Shown here in pieces: positions 55,734 to 64,000 of a stretch of 64,000 nt of DNA (its first letter is position 1; every line of letters begins with the position of its first letter). A model generated the notes under the pieces. The model was not told where the DNA came from. It was given only the letters and a program-made list of their open reading frames with translations, and ran no database searches. The translations under genes and the position numbers were made by a program. Source of the stretch: Polynucleobacter nymphae (GTDB lineage Bacteria; Pseudomonadota; Gammaproteobacteria; Burkholderiales; Burkholderiaceae); assembly GCF_018882155.1 (NCBI RefSeq), contig NZ_JACVPA010000002.1, positions 248,001 through 312,000 on the forward strand, given 5' to 3'.

Positions 55734-57347
55734 ATGATTCGCATTACTGAACTACGCCTGCCTGTCGACCATGCTCCAGAAGCTGTGGAAGCAGCTATTC
55801 TTAAGCGTCTCAATTTATCTACTAAAGACTTAATCAGCTTTGAAATCTTTAAGCGTAGTTACGATGCTAGAAAGAATGCGACACTTTCTTTCATCTATAC
55901 GGTTGATCTTTCAGTAAAAAGTGAAGAAGCCATTCTTAAAAAATTTGATGGTGATATTCACATCAGACCATCACCCGATACGAGTTATCACTTTAAAGCC
56001 AAGGCGCCTGAGTCCATTGCCACAGGCGAATCATTGCGCCCGGTAGTCATTGGTTTTGGTCCTTGTGGAATATTTGCTGCGCTCGTTTTGGCGCAGATGG
56101 GATTTAAGCCGATTGTGTTAGAGCGTGGTAAGAAGGTGCGAGAGCGCACTCAAGATACTTGGGGCTTATGGCGCAAGAATGTACTAAACCCAGAATCGAA
56201 TGTGCAATTTGGAGAGGGCGGCGCCGGCACTTTTTCAGATGGTAAGTTATGGAGCCAGATTAAAGATCCGAAGTTTTATGGCCGCAAAGTGATTAAGGAA
56301 TTTGTGAAGGCAGGTGCGCCAGCAGAAATTCTATACGTTGCAAAGCCTCATATTGGTACCTTCCGCTTGGTAGGCGTAGTAGAGAAAATGCGTCAAGAAA
56401 TTATTGACCTGGGTGGTGAGATTCGTTTTTCCCAAAAAGTGATTGGTTTTGACATTCAGAACGAGCAAATTACTGGTATCAAAATTGAAGGCCATGAAGA
56501 TCTGCCTGCAACCCATGTCGTACTGGCACTTGGGCATAGTGCTCGAGATACCTTTGAGGCTTTGCATGAGGCAGGAGTCTTTATGGAGGCCAAACCATTT
56601 TCAGTGGGGTTTCGCATTGAGCATCCACAATCGCTGATTGATAAGGCCCGCTTAGGACCTCACGCCGGCAATGAGTTGATTGGTGCAGCTGATTACAAGT
56701 TAGTTCATCACGCTAAGAATGGTCGCTCGGTCTACAGCTTCTGTATGTGCCCTGGCGGCACAGTCGTAGCAGCAAGCTCAGAGCCTAATCGGGTAGTCAC
56801 TAATGGCATGAGTCAATACTCGCGCAATGAACGTAATGCTAATGCAGGCATCGTGGTAGGCATTACTCCAGCGGACTATCCCGGCGGTCCACTTGCTGGA
56901 ATTGAGTTCCAGCGCGCAATTGAATCTAAAGCCTTTGAGCTGGGCGGTGGAACCTATGAGGCCCCTGGGCAACTAGTGGGAGATTTTCTGGAAGGCAAGT
57001 CCTCAACGCAGTTTGGCAGCGTGATTCCATCATATAAGCCAGGCGTTCATTTGACTGACTTAGCAGACAGTTTGCCAGCCTATGCAATTGAAGCAATACG
57101 TGAAGCACTGCCTGCATTTGAAAAGCAAATTAAGGGCTTTTCGATGAAAGATGCTGTTTTAACGGCTGTAGAGACTAGAACCTCTTCACCTCTTCGTATT
57201 ACCCGTGGCCTTAACTTTCAAAGTTTAAACATTAAAGGGCTCTATCCTGCAGGTGAAGGAGCTGGTTATGCAGGCGGAATACTCTCGGCTGGCGTTGATG
57301 GGATTAAAGTAGCAGAAGCACTTGCGCTAGATTACTTATCAAAGTAA
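55734..57347 (+). CDS. FAD-dependent dehydrogenase of the COG2509 family
   Basis: 537-residue flavoprotein: an N-terminal alpha/beta domain (1-95), then a Rossmann motif VVIGFGPCGIFAALVLAQMG (near 103-122) with LERGKK, followed by NVQFGEGGAGTFSDGKLW and a C-terminal 'GLYPAGEGAGYAGGILSAGVDG'. Uncharacterised family with wide distribution. It starts 28 bases after the Bug gene and is followed by uup. Confidence 0.85.
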   Translation: MIRITELRLPVDHAPEAVEAAILKRLNLSTKDLISFEIFKRSYDARKNATLSFIYTVDLSVKSEEAILKKFDGDIHIRPSPDTSYHFKAKAPESIATGESLRPVVIGFGPCGIFAALVLAQMGFKPIVLERGKKVRERTQDTWGLWRKNVLNPESNVQFGEGGAGTFSDGKLWSQIKDPKFYGRKVIKEFVKAGAPAEILYVAKPHIGTFRLVGVVEKMRQEIIDLGGEIRFSQKVIGFDIQNEQITGIKIEGHEDLPATHVVLALGHSARDTFEALHEAGVFMEAKPFSVGFRIEHPQSLIDKARLGPHAGNELIGAADYKLVHHAKNGRSVYSFCMCPGGTVVAASSEPNRVVTNGMSQYSRNERNANAGIVVGITPADYPGGPLAGIEFQRAIESKAFELGGGTYEAPGQLVGDFLEGKSSTQFGSVIPSYKPGVHLTDLADSLPAYAIEAIREALPAFEKQIKGFSMKDAVLTAVETRTSSPLRITRGLNFQSLNIKGLYPAGEGAGYAGGILSAGVDGIKVAEALALDYLSK

Positions 57348-57425
57348 ATCTTTCCCTCAGCCTGCTCATTTTTCAGATAATTTCAGAAAAATCACCTCTT
57401 TTTCGGAAGTGACGATAATGTCGCC

Positions 57426-59348
57426 ATGGCTTTAATCGTACTTACTGATGCAAAACTGGCTTTCGGCCACGTAGACCTCCTCGCAAATACCGCTTTTTCA
57501 CTTGAATCAGGTGAACGCGTTGGCTTAATTGGGCGCAATGGCACTGGCAAATCTTCTTTATTGAAGATCTTAGCTGGCATTGAAAAAATGGATGATGGGC
57601 TTTTGCAATATCAGCAAGGCCTGAGAATTGCTTACGTTCCCCAAGAGCCTATCTTTAATGCTGAAGAGACAGTCTTTGATGCAGTCTCAAAGGGCGTGGC
57701 CAGTGCCAAAGCCCTGCGTGAGGAATATGAGGCGCTGAGCATAGGCGACTGGGATGATGCCTCTCACCACCGCTTGGATGAGGTGCAATCGCAATTAGAG
57801 GCACTCAGCGGCTGGAATTGGGAGCAGCGGGTGCATGAGACGCTAGACCGATTGCATTTGGAGGCGGATCTTAAAATCAGCACGCTATCAGGGGGAACTA
57901 AAAAACGTGTGGCACTTGCACGTGCTTTAGTAGAAATGCCTGATGTTTTACTTTTAGACGAGCCAACTAACCATTTAGATTTAGATTCAATTGCATGGCT
58001 GGAGGGGCTTTTAAAAGAATATCTAGGCTCTGTCATTCTGGTTACCCACGATCGCGCTTTCTTAGATAATGTCTGTACGCAAATCGTTGAGCTTGATCGT
58101 GGAATTTTACGAAGCTACCCTGGCAACTTTACCCAATACGAAGTTCTCAAAGAACAAGAGCTCAATGCAGAGTCATTGGCTAATGCCAGAACCGATAAAT
58201 TATTAGCCCAAGAAGAGGTATGGATTCGGAAGGGTGTCGAAGCTCGGCGGACACGTAGCGTCGCCCGTATTGCTCGCCTTGAGAAGTTACGCACCAGCCG
58301 CGCCGAGCGAAGAGATGAGATGGGCCAAGTGAAGTTGGCTGTTTCAGCGGGCGATCGAAGTGGCAAGATTGTGGCAGACCTCCAAAATGTGAGTAAATCC
58401 TACGATAGGCCGATTGTGCAAGACTTCACCGCCACGATTTTGCGGGGCGATAAAGTCGGTTTACTGGGCCCTAATGGTGCAGGTAAAACAACCTTACTGA
58501 AATTAATTCTAGGGACTATTGCTCCTGACTCAGGAAGCGCTACGATGGGTACTCGCATTGAAGTGGCTTATTTTGATCAAATGCGCGAAGGTCTTGACCT
58601 TAATGCTTCGCTTGAGGACTATATTAGCCCAGGCAGCGAGTGGATTGAAATCAATGGCAATAAGAAACACGTCAAAAGTTATTTAAGCGACTTCTTATTT
58701 GCACCAGAGCGCACTAATTCTCCGGTAAGTACTTTGTCGGGTGGTGAACGCAATCGTTTACTACTTGCTCGTTTGTTTGCTAGACCGGCAAATGTGTTGG
58801 TTCTAGATGAGCCAACCAACGATTTAGATATTGATACCTTAGATTTGCTTGAGCAATTGCTACAAGAGTACAAAGGAACTGTATTTTTAGTGAGCCATGA
58901 TCGTTATTTCTTGGATAACGCAGTGACTAGCATCATTTCTCATGAGGGTGATGGACTATGGCGTGAGTATGAGGGCGGCTACGAGGATTGGAAGATCCAA
59001 AAAGCACGCTCAGATCAAATTCGTGCCAATCTTGCAAAACCTGAATCTAAAGTTGAGCCTAAAGCCGAGGTCAAGCAAGCGCCTAAAGTAGAAGTAAAGC
59101 CAGCGATCAAGAGTGGGGTGCAAAAACTCAATGGCAAGGAGCGCCAAGAGTTAGAGACTTTGCCTTTGCAAATCGAAGAACTAGAAATAGAGCAGGCAGA
59201 TATCGGTATTGCGATGAGCAATCCAGAGCTTTATAAGAATGAACCTGAGTTGGCTGCCAGCCTGCAAGCACGTTTAACAGAGATTACTGAGCAGCTAGAA
59301 CAAAAACTTCAACGCTGGGAACTGCTGCTGGGTCGTTCCGAGTCTTGA
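57426..59348 (+). CDS. uup: ABC-F ATPase Uup
   Basis: Soluble ABC-F protein acting on the ribosome or on DNA structures. 640 residues with two ATPase domains: Walker A GRNGTGKSSL and signature LSGGTKKR, then GPNGAGKTTL and LSGGERNR, both followed by LDEPTNHLD or LDEPTNDLD. A Lys/Pro-rich linker leads to a C-terminal coiled coil (about 575-638), the Uup hallmark that binds DNA. Starts 78 bases after the flavoprotein gene. Confidence 0.94.
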   Translation: MALIVLTDAKLAFGHVDLLANTAFSLESGERVGLIGRNGTGKSSLLKILAGIEKMDDGLLQYQQGLRIAYVPQEPIFNAEETVFDAVSKGVASAKALREEYEALSIGDWDDASHHRLDEVQSQLEALSGWNWEQRVHETLDRLHLEADLKISTLSGGTKKRVALARALVEMPDVLLLDEPTNHLDLDSIAWLEGLLKEYLGSVILVTHDRAFLDNVCTQIVELDRGILRSYPGNFTQYEVLKEQELNAESLANARTDKLLAQEEVWIRKGVEARRTRSVARIARLEKLRTSRAERRDEMGQVKLAVSAGDRSGKIVADLQNVSKSYDRPIVQDFTATILRGDKVGLLGPNGAGKTTLLKLILGTIAPDSGSATMGTRIEVAYFDQMREGLDLNASLEDYISPGSEWIEINGNKKHVKSYLSDFLFAPERTNSPVSTLSGGERNRLLLARLFARPANVLVLDEPTNDLDIDTLDLLEQLLQEYKGTVFLVSHDRYFLDNAVTSIISHEGDGLWREYEGGYEDWKIQKARSDQIRANLAKPESKVEPKAEVKQAPKVEVKPAIKSGVQKLNGKERQELETLPLQIEELEIEQADIGIAMSNPELYKNEPELAASLQARLTEITEQLEQKLQRWELLLGRSES

Positions 59349-59354
59349 CCTTGC

Positions 59355-59672
59355 TTATTTAAGGTTTAGGCGCGCACGAAGTTGTGCGATTTCATCTAAG
59401 AGATTAAGCGCCAGAGCAACTCCTGAAACGTTCAATTCCAAATCATGCGTGAGGTGCGCTGCGGTTTGGGCTCTTTTAAGAGAGTCTCCACTAAAGCGCC
59501 AATCTTCGGGGGATGAGCCTGCAGGACTGAGGACTCCCTCTGATACCCAAGACATAATCAATTCTTGAGGAGTGCGAGAAGCGTGCGAGAGTTCCACAAT
59601 GCTCATATGCACTTCGTTTTCTACGATACTTGCTTCAATCCAGGTGGTGTTTATCTTCGTCATGGTCATCAT
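59355..59672 (-). CDS. cbpM: Chaperone modulator CbpM
   Basis: 105-residue partner that inhibits CbpA by binding its J-domain. It begins [13 protein letters not shown] and shows the MerR-like winged-helix region '[23 protein letters not shown]' (partly quoted) and a C-terminal '[19 protein letters not shown]'. It overlaps the cbpA stop by 4 bases, the standard cbpAM arrangement. Confidence 0.9.
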   Translation of the reverse strand: MMTMTKINTTWIEASIVENEVHMSIVELSHASRTPQELIMSWVSEGVLSPAGSSPEDWRFSGDSLKRAQTAAHLTHDLELNVSGVALALNLLDEIAQLRARLNLK

Positions 59673-60649
59673 CCCTTCAGGTGAGATCTAGGGTTGAAAT
59701 CAAAAGCCTTCTCAAAGTTTTGATAGGCTTCTTTTTGGGCATCGGTTCCTGCAGGTGGTAAAACAATCGTGGGAACTACATATAAGTCACCAGGCTCGGC
59801 ACTCGGAATGCCTTTGCCTTTGAGACGCAGCTTGCGGCCAGCAACAGTCCCTGCTGGAATCTTTAATTCCAAAGTAGTACCTGCTGGTGTCGGTACATTG
59901 ACTGCAGTACCTAAGGCTGCCTCCCATGGCGCTAATGGAATATCGATGAATACATCCTTGCCATCAATCCGATAGATTGGATTTGGATGAAAATCAATTT
60001 CTAAATAGAGATCACCTGCTGGACCTTCGCCAATACCCGGACCTCCTTGCCCTGAGAGGCGAAGATTTTGACCAGCTTTGATCCCTTTTGGAATGCTAAC
60101 ATCTAATTTACGTTCTTGCGTACTTACATGACCATTGGCATCTTGCGTTGGCATGTGCAATGCAATAGTGCGCTTAGCGCCGTTATAGGCATCAACAAGA
60201 TCAACCAAAATTTTGGCATGATGATCTTGCCCTTTGAAGTTCATACCTTGACGTGCTTGTCCACTGCGGCCACCTTGGCGATGATTGCCTCTACCAAAAA
60301 GAGATTCAAAGAATTCACTTTGGTCACCTTCAAAGCCGCCACCATAGCCTGGATGACCACCATTAAATTGGCTATCAGAGTATTCAAAACCTTCATTCCA
60401 ATTTGGGGGAGGGGTAAAGTCTTGACCGTTTTTCCAGTTAGCACCAAAGCGATCGTAAGCTGCACGCTTCTCGGTATCTTTTAAAACCGCATAGGCCTCA
60501 CCAATTTCTTTGAATTGCTCTTCAGCACCAGCCTCTTTATTGATATCTGGATGGTATTTGCGGGCAAGCTTGCGGTAGGCAGTCTTGATTTCAGCTTCGG
60601 TAGCAGAGCGCGCTACGCCAAGTGTTTCGTAGTAATCCCTAAATTTCAT
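59669..60649 (-). CDS. cbpA: Curved DNA-binding protein CbpA (DnaJ family)
   Basis: DnaJ-like co-chaperone that also binds curved DNA. 326 residues: J-domain with HPD in '[19 protein letters not shown]' (near 29-47), a Gly/Asn-rich linker (75-135), no zinc-finger cysteines, and the DnaJ C-terminal peptide-binding domains ('[23 protein letters not shown]', '[11 protein letters not shown]'; partly quoted). The missing zinc finger separates CbpA from DnaJ. Operon with cbpM. Confidence 0.93.
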   Translation of the reverse strand: MKFRDYYETLGVARSATEAEIKTAYRKLARKYHPDINKEAGAEEQFKEIGEAYAVLKDTEKRAAYDRFGANWKNGQDFTPPPNWNEGFEYSDSQFNGGHPGYGGGFEGDQSEFFESLFGRGNHRQGGRSGQARQGMNFKGQDHHAKILVDLVDAYNGAKRTIALHMPTQDANGHVSTQERKLDVSIPKGIKAGQNLRLSGQGGPGIGEGPAGDLYLEIDFHPNPIYRIDGKDVFIDIPLAPWEAALGTAVNVPTPAGTTLELKIPAGTVAGRKLRLKGKGIPSAEPGDLYVVPTIVLPPAGTDAQKEAYQNFEKAFDFNPRSHLKG

Positions 60650-60711
60650 ATGCCTGTATTCATCCTCGGGTGTTCATTCTTGCTGAGCTCATGATGAATT
60701 CTACAGGCGTA

Positions 60712-62259
60712 TTAGCTCATTACTCCAATTTGCCAGGGAACAAATTCATAATCGCCCAGGCCCAGCAACTCGCTCTTAGAGGCCTCTCCAGAAGCAGTTC
60801 TTAGGAAGAGCTCAAATATGCGTTGCCCCATTTCTTGAACAGAGACAGTCCCGTCCAAGATCTCGCCACAATTAATATCCATATCTTCGGAAAGCCTCTG
60901 ATACATCGGGGTATTAGTAGCTAGCTTGATGCAAGGTGCAGGTTTAGAGCCAAACATGGAGCCTCTACCAGTGGTAAAGGCAATTAAATTCGCACCACCA
61001 GCGATTTGTCCGGTGGCTGAGACAGGATCAAAGCCGGGAGTATCCATAAAGACAAAGCCTTTAGCGGTAACTGGCTCAGCGTATCTATAGACTTCCATTA
61101 ATGGACCAGTGCCACCCTTCATGGAAGAACCCAAAGATTTTTCAAAGATATTGGCAAGTCCACCAATTTGATTTCCGGGGCTTACTTGGCCGTTGATTTG
61201 AACATCTCTACCAACAGAGTATTCGTCTTTCCACCAGCGAATGCGTTTAATCAGTTTTTCACCAATGGCTTGATTTGCAGCGCGGCGGGTGAGGGTATGT
61301 TCTACGCCATAAATCTCAGGTGTCTCTGACAAAATCCCAGTACCACCATGGCGAGACAAAATATCAATCGCTGCACCTAAGGCAGGATTAGCAGTAATAG
61401 AAGAAAAACCATCTGAACCACCGCATTGCAAGCCAATACACAGATGACTTGCCGAAACCGTTTCGCGTTTTACTTTATTTGCTGCTGGAAGTAATGCTTT
61501 GACTGCCTCAATACCGGCTTCAATCGTTTTACGTGTGCCACCAGTCTCTTGCATGATGAAAGTATGAAGATTTGTACCCGCAGTGAGGTCTTCCTGCTCC
61601 ATCAATCCTTTTAATTGGTTACGCTCACAGCCAAGACCAACAATGAGGGCTGCTGCAAGATTAGGGTGACGAGCATAACCAGCCATCGTGCGACGGAGTA
61701 GCTGCATTGGCTCACCACTCATTTCCATGCCGCAACCAATATCATGACTAAATGCTACGACCCCATCTACATTTGGAAAATCTTTTAATCTATCAGGCGT
61801 AAACCAGTCAGCAATTTTATTTACTACAGTTGCGGAGCAATTCACAGTCGACAAAATACCAATAAAATTACGTGTGCCTACTTTTCCATTGGCTCTGATA
61901 TAGCCCTGAAATGTGGCGCGCTCAGATTCCGGCAACATTTGAGTAGGTTTAAATTCACTAGCATAGGCATAGTCACGATCAAACTCACGAAACTCAGTGT
62001 TATGACTGTGAACCATGGTGCCTGCTTCGATATCGATATTTGCAAAACCTACAGTCACGTTGTATTTCAGAATTGGATCACCTTTTAGAATCTTCTTGGC
62101 TGCTATCTTGTAGCCTGCAGGGACTTGGCTACGGCTACTGAAGTTTTCACTAGGCACTTCGGTGCCAATAGCAATATCAATCCGCGCCACCACGATATTG
62201 TCATTGGGATGTAGGCGAATTATTGGACCAGCTAATTTTTTTCCAGAGGTTTCAATCAT
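60712..62259 (-). CDS. UxaA-family dehydratase (galactarate/altronate dehydratase-like)
   Basis: Sugar-acid dehydratase, 515 residues: an SAF-like N-terminal domain (1-95) and the large UxaA domain with 'GYIRANGKVGTRNFIGILSTVNCS', 'FSHDIGCGM', 'GLGCERNQ', 'LQCGGSDGFSSITANPALG' and 'FTTGRGSMFGSKPAPCIKLATN' (quoted in part). The one-piece N plus C layout fits galactarate dehydratase (GarD) and one-chain altronate dehydratases; the substrate is not decided. No other sugar-acid genes are adjacent. Confidence 0.88.
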   Translation of the reverse strand: MIETSGKKLAGPIIRLHPNDNIVVARIDIAIGTEVPSENFSSRSQVPAGYKIAAKKILKGDPILKYNVTVGFANIDIEAGTMVHSHNTEFREFDRDYAYASEFKPTQMLPESERATFQGYIRANGKVGTRNFIGILSTVNCSATVVNKIADWFTPDRLKDFPNVDGVVAFSHDIGCGMEMSGEPMQLLRRTMAGYARHPNLAAALIVGLGCERNQLKGLMEQEDLTAGTNLHTFIMQETGGTRKTIEAGIEAVKALLPAANKVKRETVSASHLCIGLQCGGSDGFSSITANPALGAAIDILSRHGGTGILSETPEIYGVEHTLTRRAANQAIGEKLIKRIRWWKDEYSVGRDVQINGQVSPGNQIGGLANIFEKSLGSSMKGGTGPLMEVYRYAEPVTAKGFVFMDTPGFDPVSATGQIAGGANLIAFTTGRGSMFGSKPAPCIKLATNTPMYQRLSEDMDINCGEILDGTVSVQEMGQRIFELFLRTASGEASKSELLGLGDYEFVPWQIGVMS

Positions 62260-62313
62260 GATCTTATTGGGTCTTGTATAAGGGGTTTATCGTAAACCTA
62301 GACCGGCTTTTAT

Positions 62314-63015
62314 TTAATGACTCAGATCAAAAAATAGCACTTCCGCATCCACGCCATCCTGCATTTCTAGGACAGATTCGTTTTCTATGAGCAAGGCATC
62401 ACCACCAGCCAGTTTTTGATCATTGACAGTCAAAGATCCCTTGATTAAGTGAACATAGGCCTTGCGTTTTGGATCTAATTGCATCTTGGCTGACTGAGAA
62501 CCATCAAACAAGCCAGCGAATATCTTAGCATCCGCTGATATTGATACAGACCCAGCTTTACCATTTGGTGAGGCAACTAAACATAGCTTGCCTTGTTTGT
62601 CTGTTTGCGGGACGGTCTTTTGCTCATAGCTTGGTTCAATTTCTAAAACATTAGGCTCAATCCAGATTTGTAATAAGTGGGTTGTTTGATCTTTGGCGTG
62701 GTTGAACTCGCTATGCGTCACACCAGAGCCAGCACTCATGCGTTGCACGTCTCCTGGTGGAATACTTTTTACATTGCCCATACTGTCCTGGTGCGCTAAT
62801 TCACCGGAGAGAACATAGCTAATGATTTCCATATTGCGATGGCCATGTTTACCAAAGCCCATACCGGCTGCCACTTGATCCTCATTAATAACTCTTAAAT
62901 TCCCCCAGCCCATAAATTGGGGATCGTGGTACCCAGCAAAAGAGAAAGAATGAAAGCTTTTGAGCCAGCCATGATCGGCATAGCCTCTTTCTTGGGATTT
63001 TCTAAGAAACAACAT
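62314..63015 (-). CDS. Pirin family protein (YhhW-like)
   Basis: 233-residue bicupin; some relatives have quercetinase activity. Metal ligands of the N-terminal cupin are visible: HSFSFAGYHDPQF start, FGKHGHRNMEIISYVL (His59/His61 region) and 'SAGSGVTHSEFNH'. The C-terminal cupin is degenerate, as in YhhW. A ribosome site could not be clearly defined. Confidence 0.9.
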   Translation of the reverse strand: MLFLRKSQERGYADHGWLKSFHSFSFAGYHDPQFMGWGNLRVINEDQVAAGMGFGKHGHRNMEIISYVLSGELAHQDSMGNVKSIPPGDVQRMSAGSGVTHSEFNHAKDQTTHLLQIWIEPNVLEIEPSYEQKTVPQTDKQGKLCLVASPNGKAGSVSISADAKIFAGLFDGSQSAKMQLDPKRKAYVHLIKGSLTVNDQKLAGGDALLIENESVLEMQDGVDAEVLFFDLSH

Positions 63016-63104
63016 GCCAATACCTTTTATTGTGATGAATTAAGAATAGGTGCGAGATCATGATCCATATATATAAGGACCTAAAGCAGGGTGCCATTCA
63101 TCAG

Positions 63105-63563
63105 TTATTCGCTTTCACCTGATCTACTGGGGTATTTGAAAGAGGCATAACGTACCACTGCATTTGCTAAAGCTAGCACGAGGATTGTGATGCCCATGTA
63201 GAGAATGGGTAGATCAGCTTCATGCTTTGTGTTAACCAAATCAATAATGAGTCGGGTAACGGCAGTAATGGCAACATAGATTAAAAAGCGGACTGGCATA
63301 TGGTTAGTTTTGAAATAAATTCCAACCATGGCGCCGATCTCTAAATAGATGAATAGCAGTAGCAAGTCTTCAATTGATGCAGATCCTTTGCCCATCATTC
63401 CCACAAATGCAACGGCTGCTGACCAAACTGTTGCCGCACCAATTCCAAACAAGGCAATGCGATGAAATAGGGATACAAATAGGTTGCCAATCGGTACTGT
63501 CCACTTTTCAATGGATGCCTCTAGCTTAGAGGCATCTTTTGGTGAGTTTGGGGTCATGCTCAT
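63105..63563 (-). CDS. PsiE-family membrane protein
   Basis: 152 residues with four hydrophobic helices. 'LLLLFIYLEIGAMVGIYFKTNHMPVRFLIYVAITAVTRLIID' (partly quoted) is the core of the phosphate-starvation-inducible PsiE family. Function unknown. Start at 63563 (ATG); a second in-frame ATG lies 6 bases downstream. A GATCTAGATC stretch sits before the start. Confidence 0.85.
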   Translation of the reverse strand: MSMTPNSPKDASKLEASIEKWTVPIGNLFVSLFHRIALFGIGAATVWSAAVAFVGMMGKGSASIEDLLLLFIYLEIGAMVGIYFKTNHMPVRFLIYVAITAVTRLIIDLVNTKHEADLPILYMGITILVLALANAVVRYASFKYPSRSGESE

Positions 63564-63631
63564 ATAGATCTAGATCTCCGGTTTTCTAATACATTTTTGC
63601 CAGTATATTTCCCAATGAGGTCTGGGAGAAT

Positions 63632-63659
63632 AAAAAAGAGGCCCAAAGGCCCCTTTTTT
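63632..63659 (-). terminator. Terminator after the right-edge flavoprotein gene
   Basis: GGCC/GGCC core with an AAAAAAG/CTTTTTT extension and one mismatch; on the minus strand it ends in TTTTTTATT, so it terminates the gene ending at 63677. It can also act on the plus strand. Confidence 0.82.
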
Positions 63660-63676
63660 CGGATGATTGTCTTTGA

Positions 63677-64000
63677 TTACCCCAAACTATCCGCCCAGAT
63701 ATTGTGAGCCCATCCCCAGGCGTATACCCCCTCAAGGGTGGATGGTGCCGGTGAGAGCCCTCCAGAGCCCGGAACAGTCTTGAAGGTCTTTTCAGCGGCG
63801 TTGTATTGATGGACGCTAGCAACGTGCACAACCTCACGGTCATTGACGAAGCTATAGCAGGTATTGGTGAGAACGGGCGCTGGATTCATTTCCCAGCCAC
63901 AGAGCTCAGCAACAATGGCGGCCGCCGCTACTTTGGCATGTTGATTCGCCATGTGACCAGACTTGGGCATTGCTGGTGCAACTTGAATTGAGTCACCTAA
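63677..64000 (-). CDS. Flavocytochrome c sulfide dehydrogenase-like flavoprotein, C-terminal end (partial)
   Basis: The frame is open to the right edge, so about 107 C-terminal residues are seen and the start lies outside. The visible part reads VAPAMPKSGHMANQHAKVAA, then 'CYSFV' and 'GWAHNIWADSLG', matching the end of the FccB/SoxF flavin subunit family (sulfide:cytochrome c oxidoreductases). The redox cysteine near 63864 (CYSFV) is typical. This would oxidise sulfide in the periplasm; the cytochrome partner is not visible. Confidence 0.82.
   Translation of the reverse strand, partial: LGDSIQVAPAMPKSGHMANQHAKVAAAAIVAELCGWEMNPAPVLTNTCYSFVNDREVVHVASVHQYNAAEKTFKTVPGSGGLSPAPSTLEGVYAWGWAHNIWADSLG

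Overview
The window reads as a chromosome segment of a betaproteobacterium of the Burkholderiaceae, most like a free-living freshwater Polynucleobacter. This is inferred from gene content and order (tandem cyanophycin synthetases, nadE-glnB, soluble plus membrane pyrophosphatase, a Bug-type solute-binding protein, argH/hemC/hemD) and from a base composition that looks moderate and lower than in typical Burkholderia. No database search was possible. Coding density is very high. Several convergent gene pairs overlap at their stop codons, and TTG starts are common. I see no rRNA, CRISPR array, prophage or insertion sequence. Both ends cut genes: a PLP amino-acid decarboxylase at the left and a flavocytochrome c sulfide dehydrogenase-like flavoprotein at the right.

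Layout. 1-9.3 kb: amino-acid decarboxylase end; argH with a TRAP permease pair (argH-dctQ-dctM); hemC-hemD for tetrapyrroles; a DEAD-box helicase coupled to ubiC. 9.4-20.7 kb: LysE-type exporter, aldehyde dehydrogenase, msrA, pdxH, tcdA, an amino-acid permease-alanine dehydrogenase operon, a GDT1/UPF0016 cation transporter, pepN and fbp. 20.7-28.5 kb: the cyanophycin region, with a truncated CphA-like gene followed by full-length cphA on the minus strand, and divergently an unusual ABC transporter with an N-terminal extension and zinc ribbon coupled to a DUF1854 gene. 28.5-33 kb: tRNA-Thr(CGT), a 35-residue gene with its own terminator, an oxalate/formate-type MFS carrier, and a probable copper/envelope redox group (DUF2946, outer-membrane-type protein, TlpA-like thioredoxin, PCu(A)C chaperone). 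33-41.7 kb: ilvD, an orphan response regulator, a RodZ-like HTH membrane protein, nadE-glnB, and ppa divergent from hppA. 41.7-42.7 kb: a vapBC toxin-antitoxin pair bracketed by two almost identical terminator hairpins. 42.7-48.2 kb: trxB, ftsK, lolA, serS and tRNA-Ser(CGA). 48.2-54.7 kb: small regulators and lipoprotein, a histone H1-like tail fused to a globular domain, AsmA, a holin-like membrane protein, slyX, a DUF1653-like protein, a luciferase-like monooxygenase, and a yaeQ-PIN pair. 54.7-64 kb: Bug-type binding protein, COG2509 flavoprotein, uup, cbpA-cbpM, a galactarate/altronate dehydratase, pirin, PsiE and the flavoprotein end.

The most interesting part is the cyanophycin locus. 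Two synthetase-like genes abut (stop codon directly followed by a TTG start) and sit head to head with an ABC transporter-DUF1854 pair whose role in this nitrogen-storage polymer is unknown to me. The intergenic region carries three copies of a GAGCTA/TAGCTC arm that can pair in two mutually exclusive ways.
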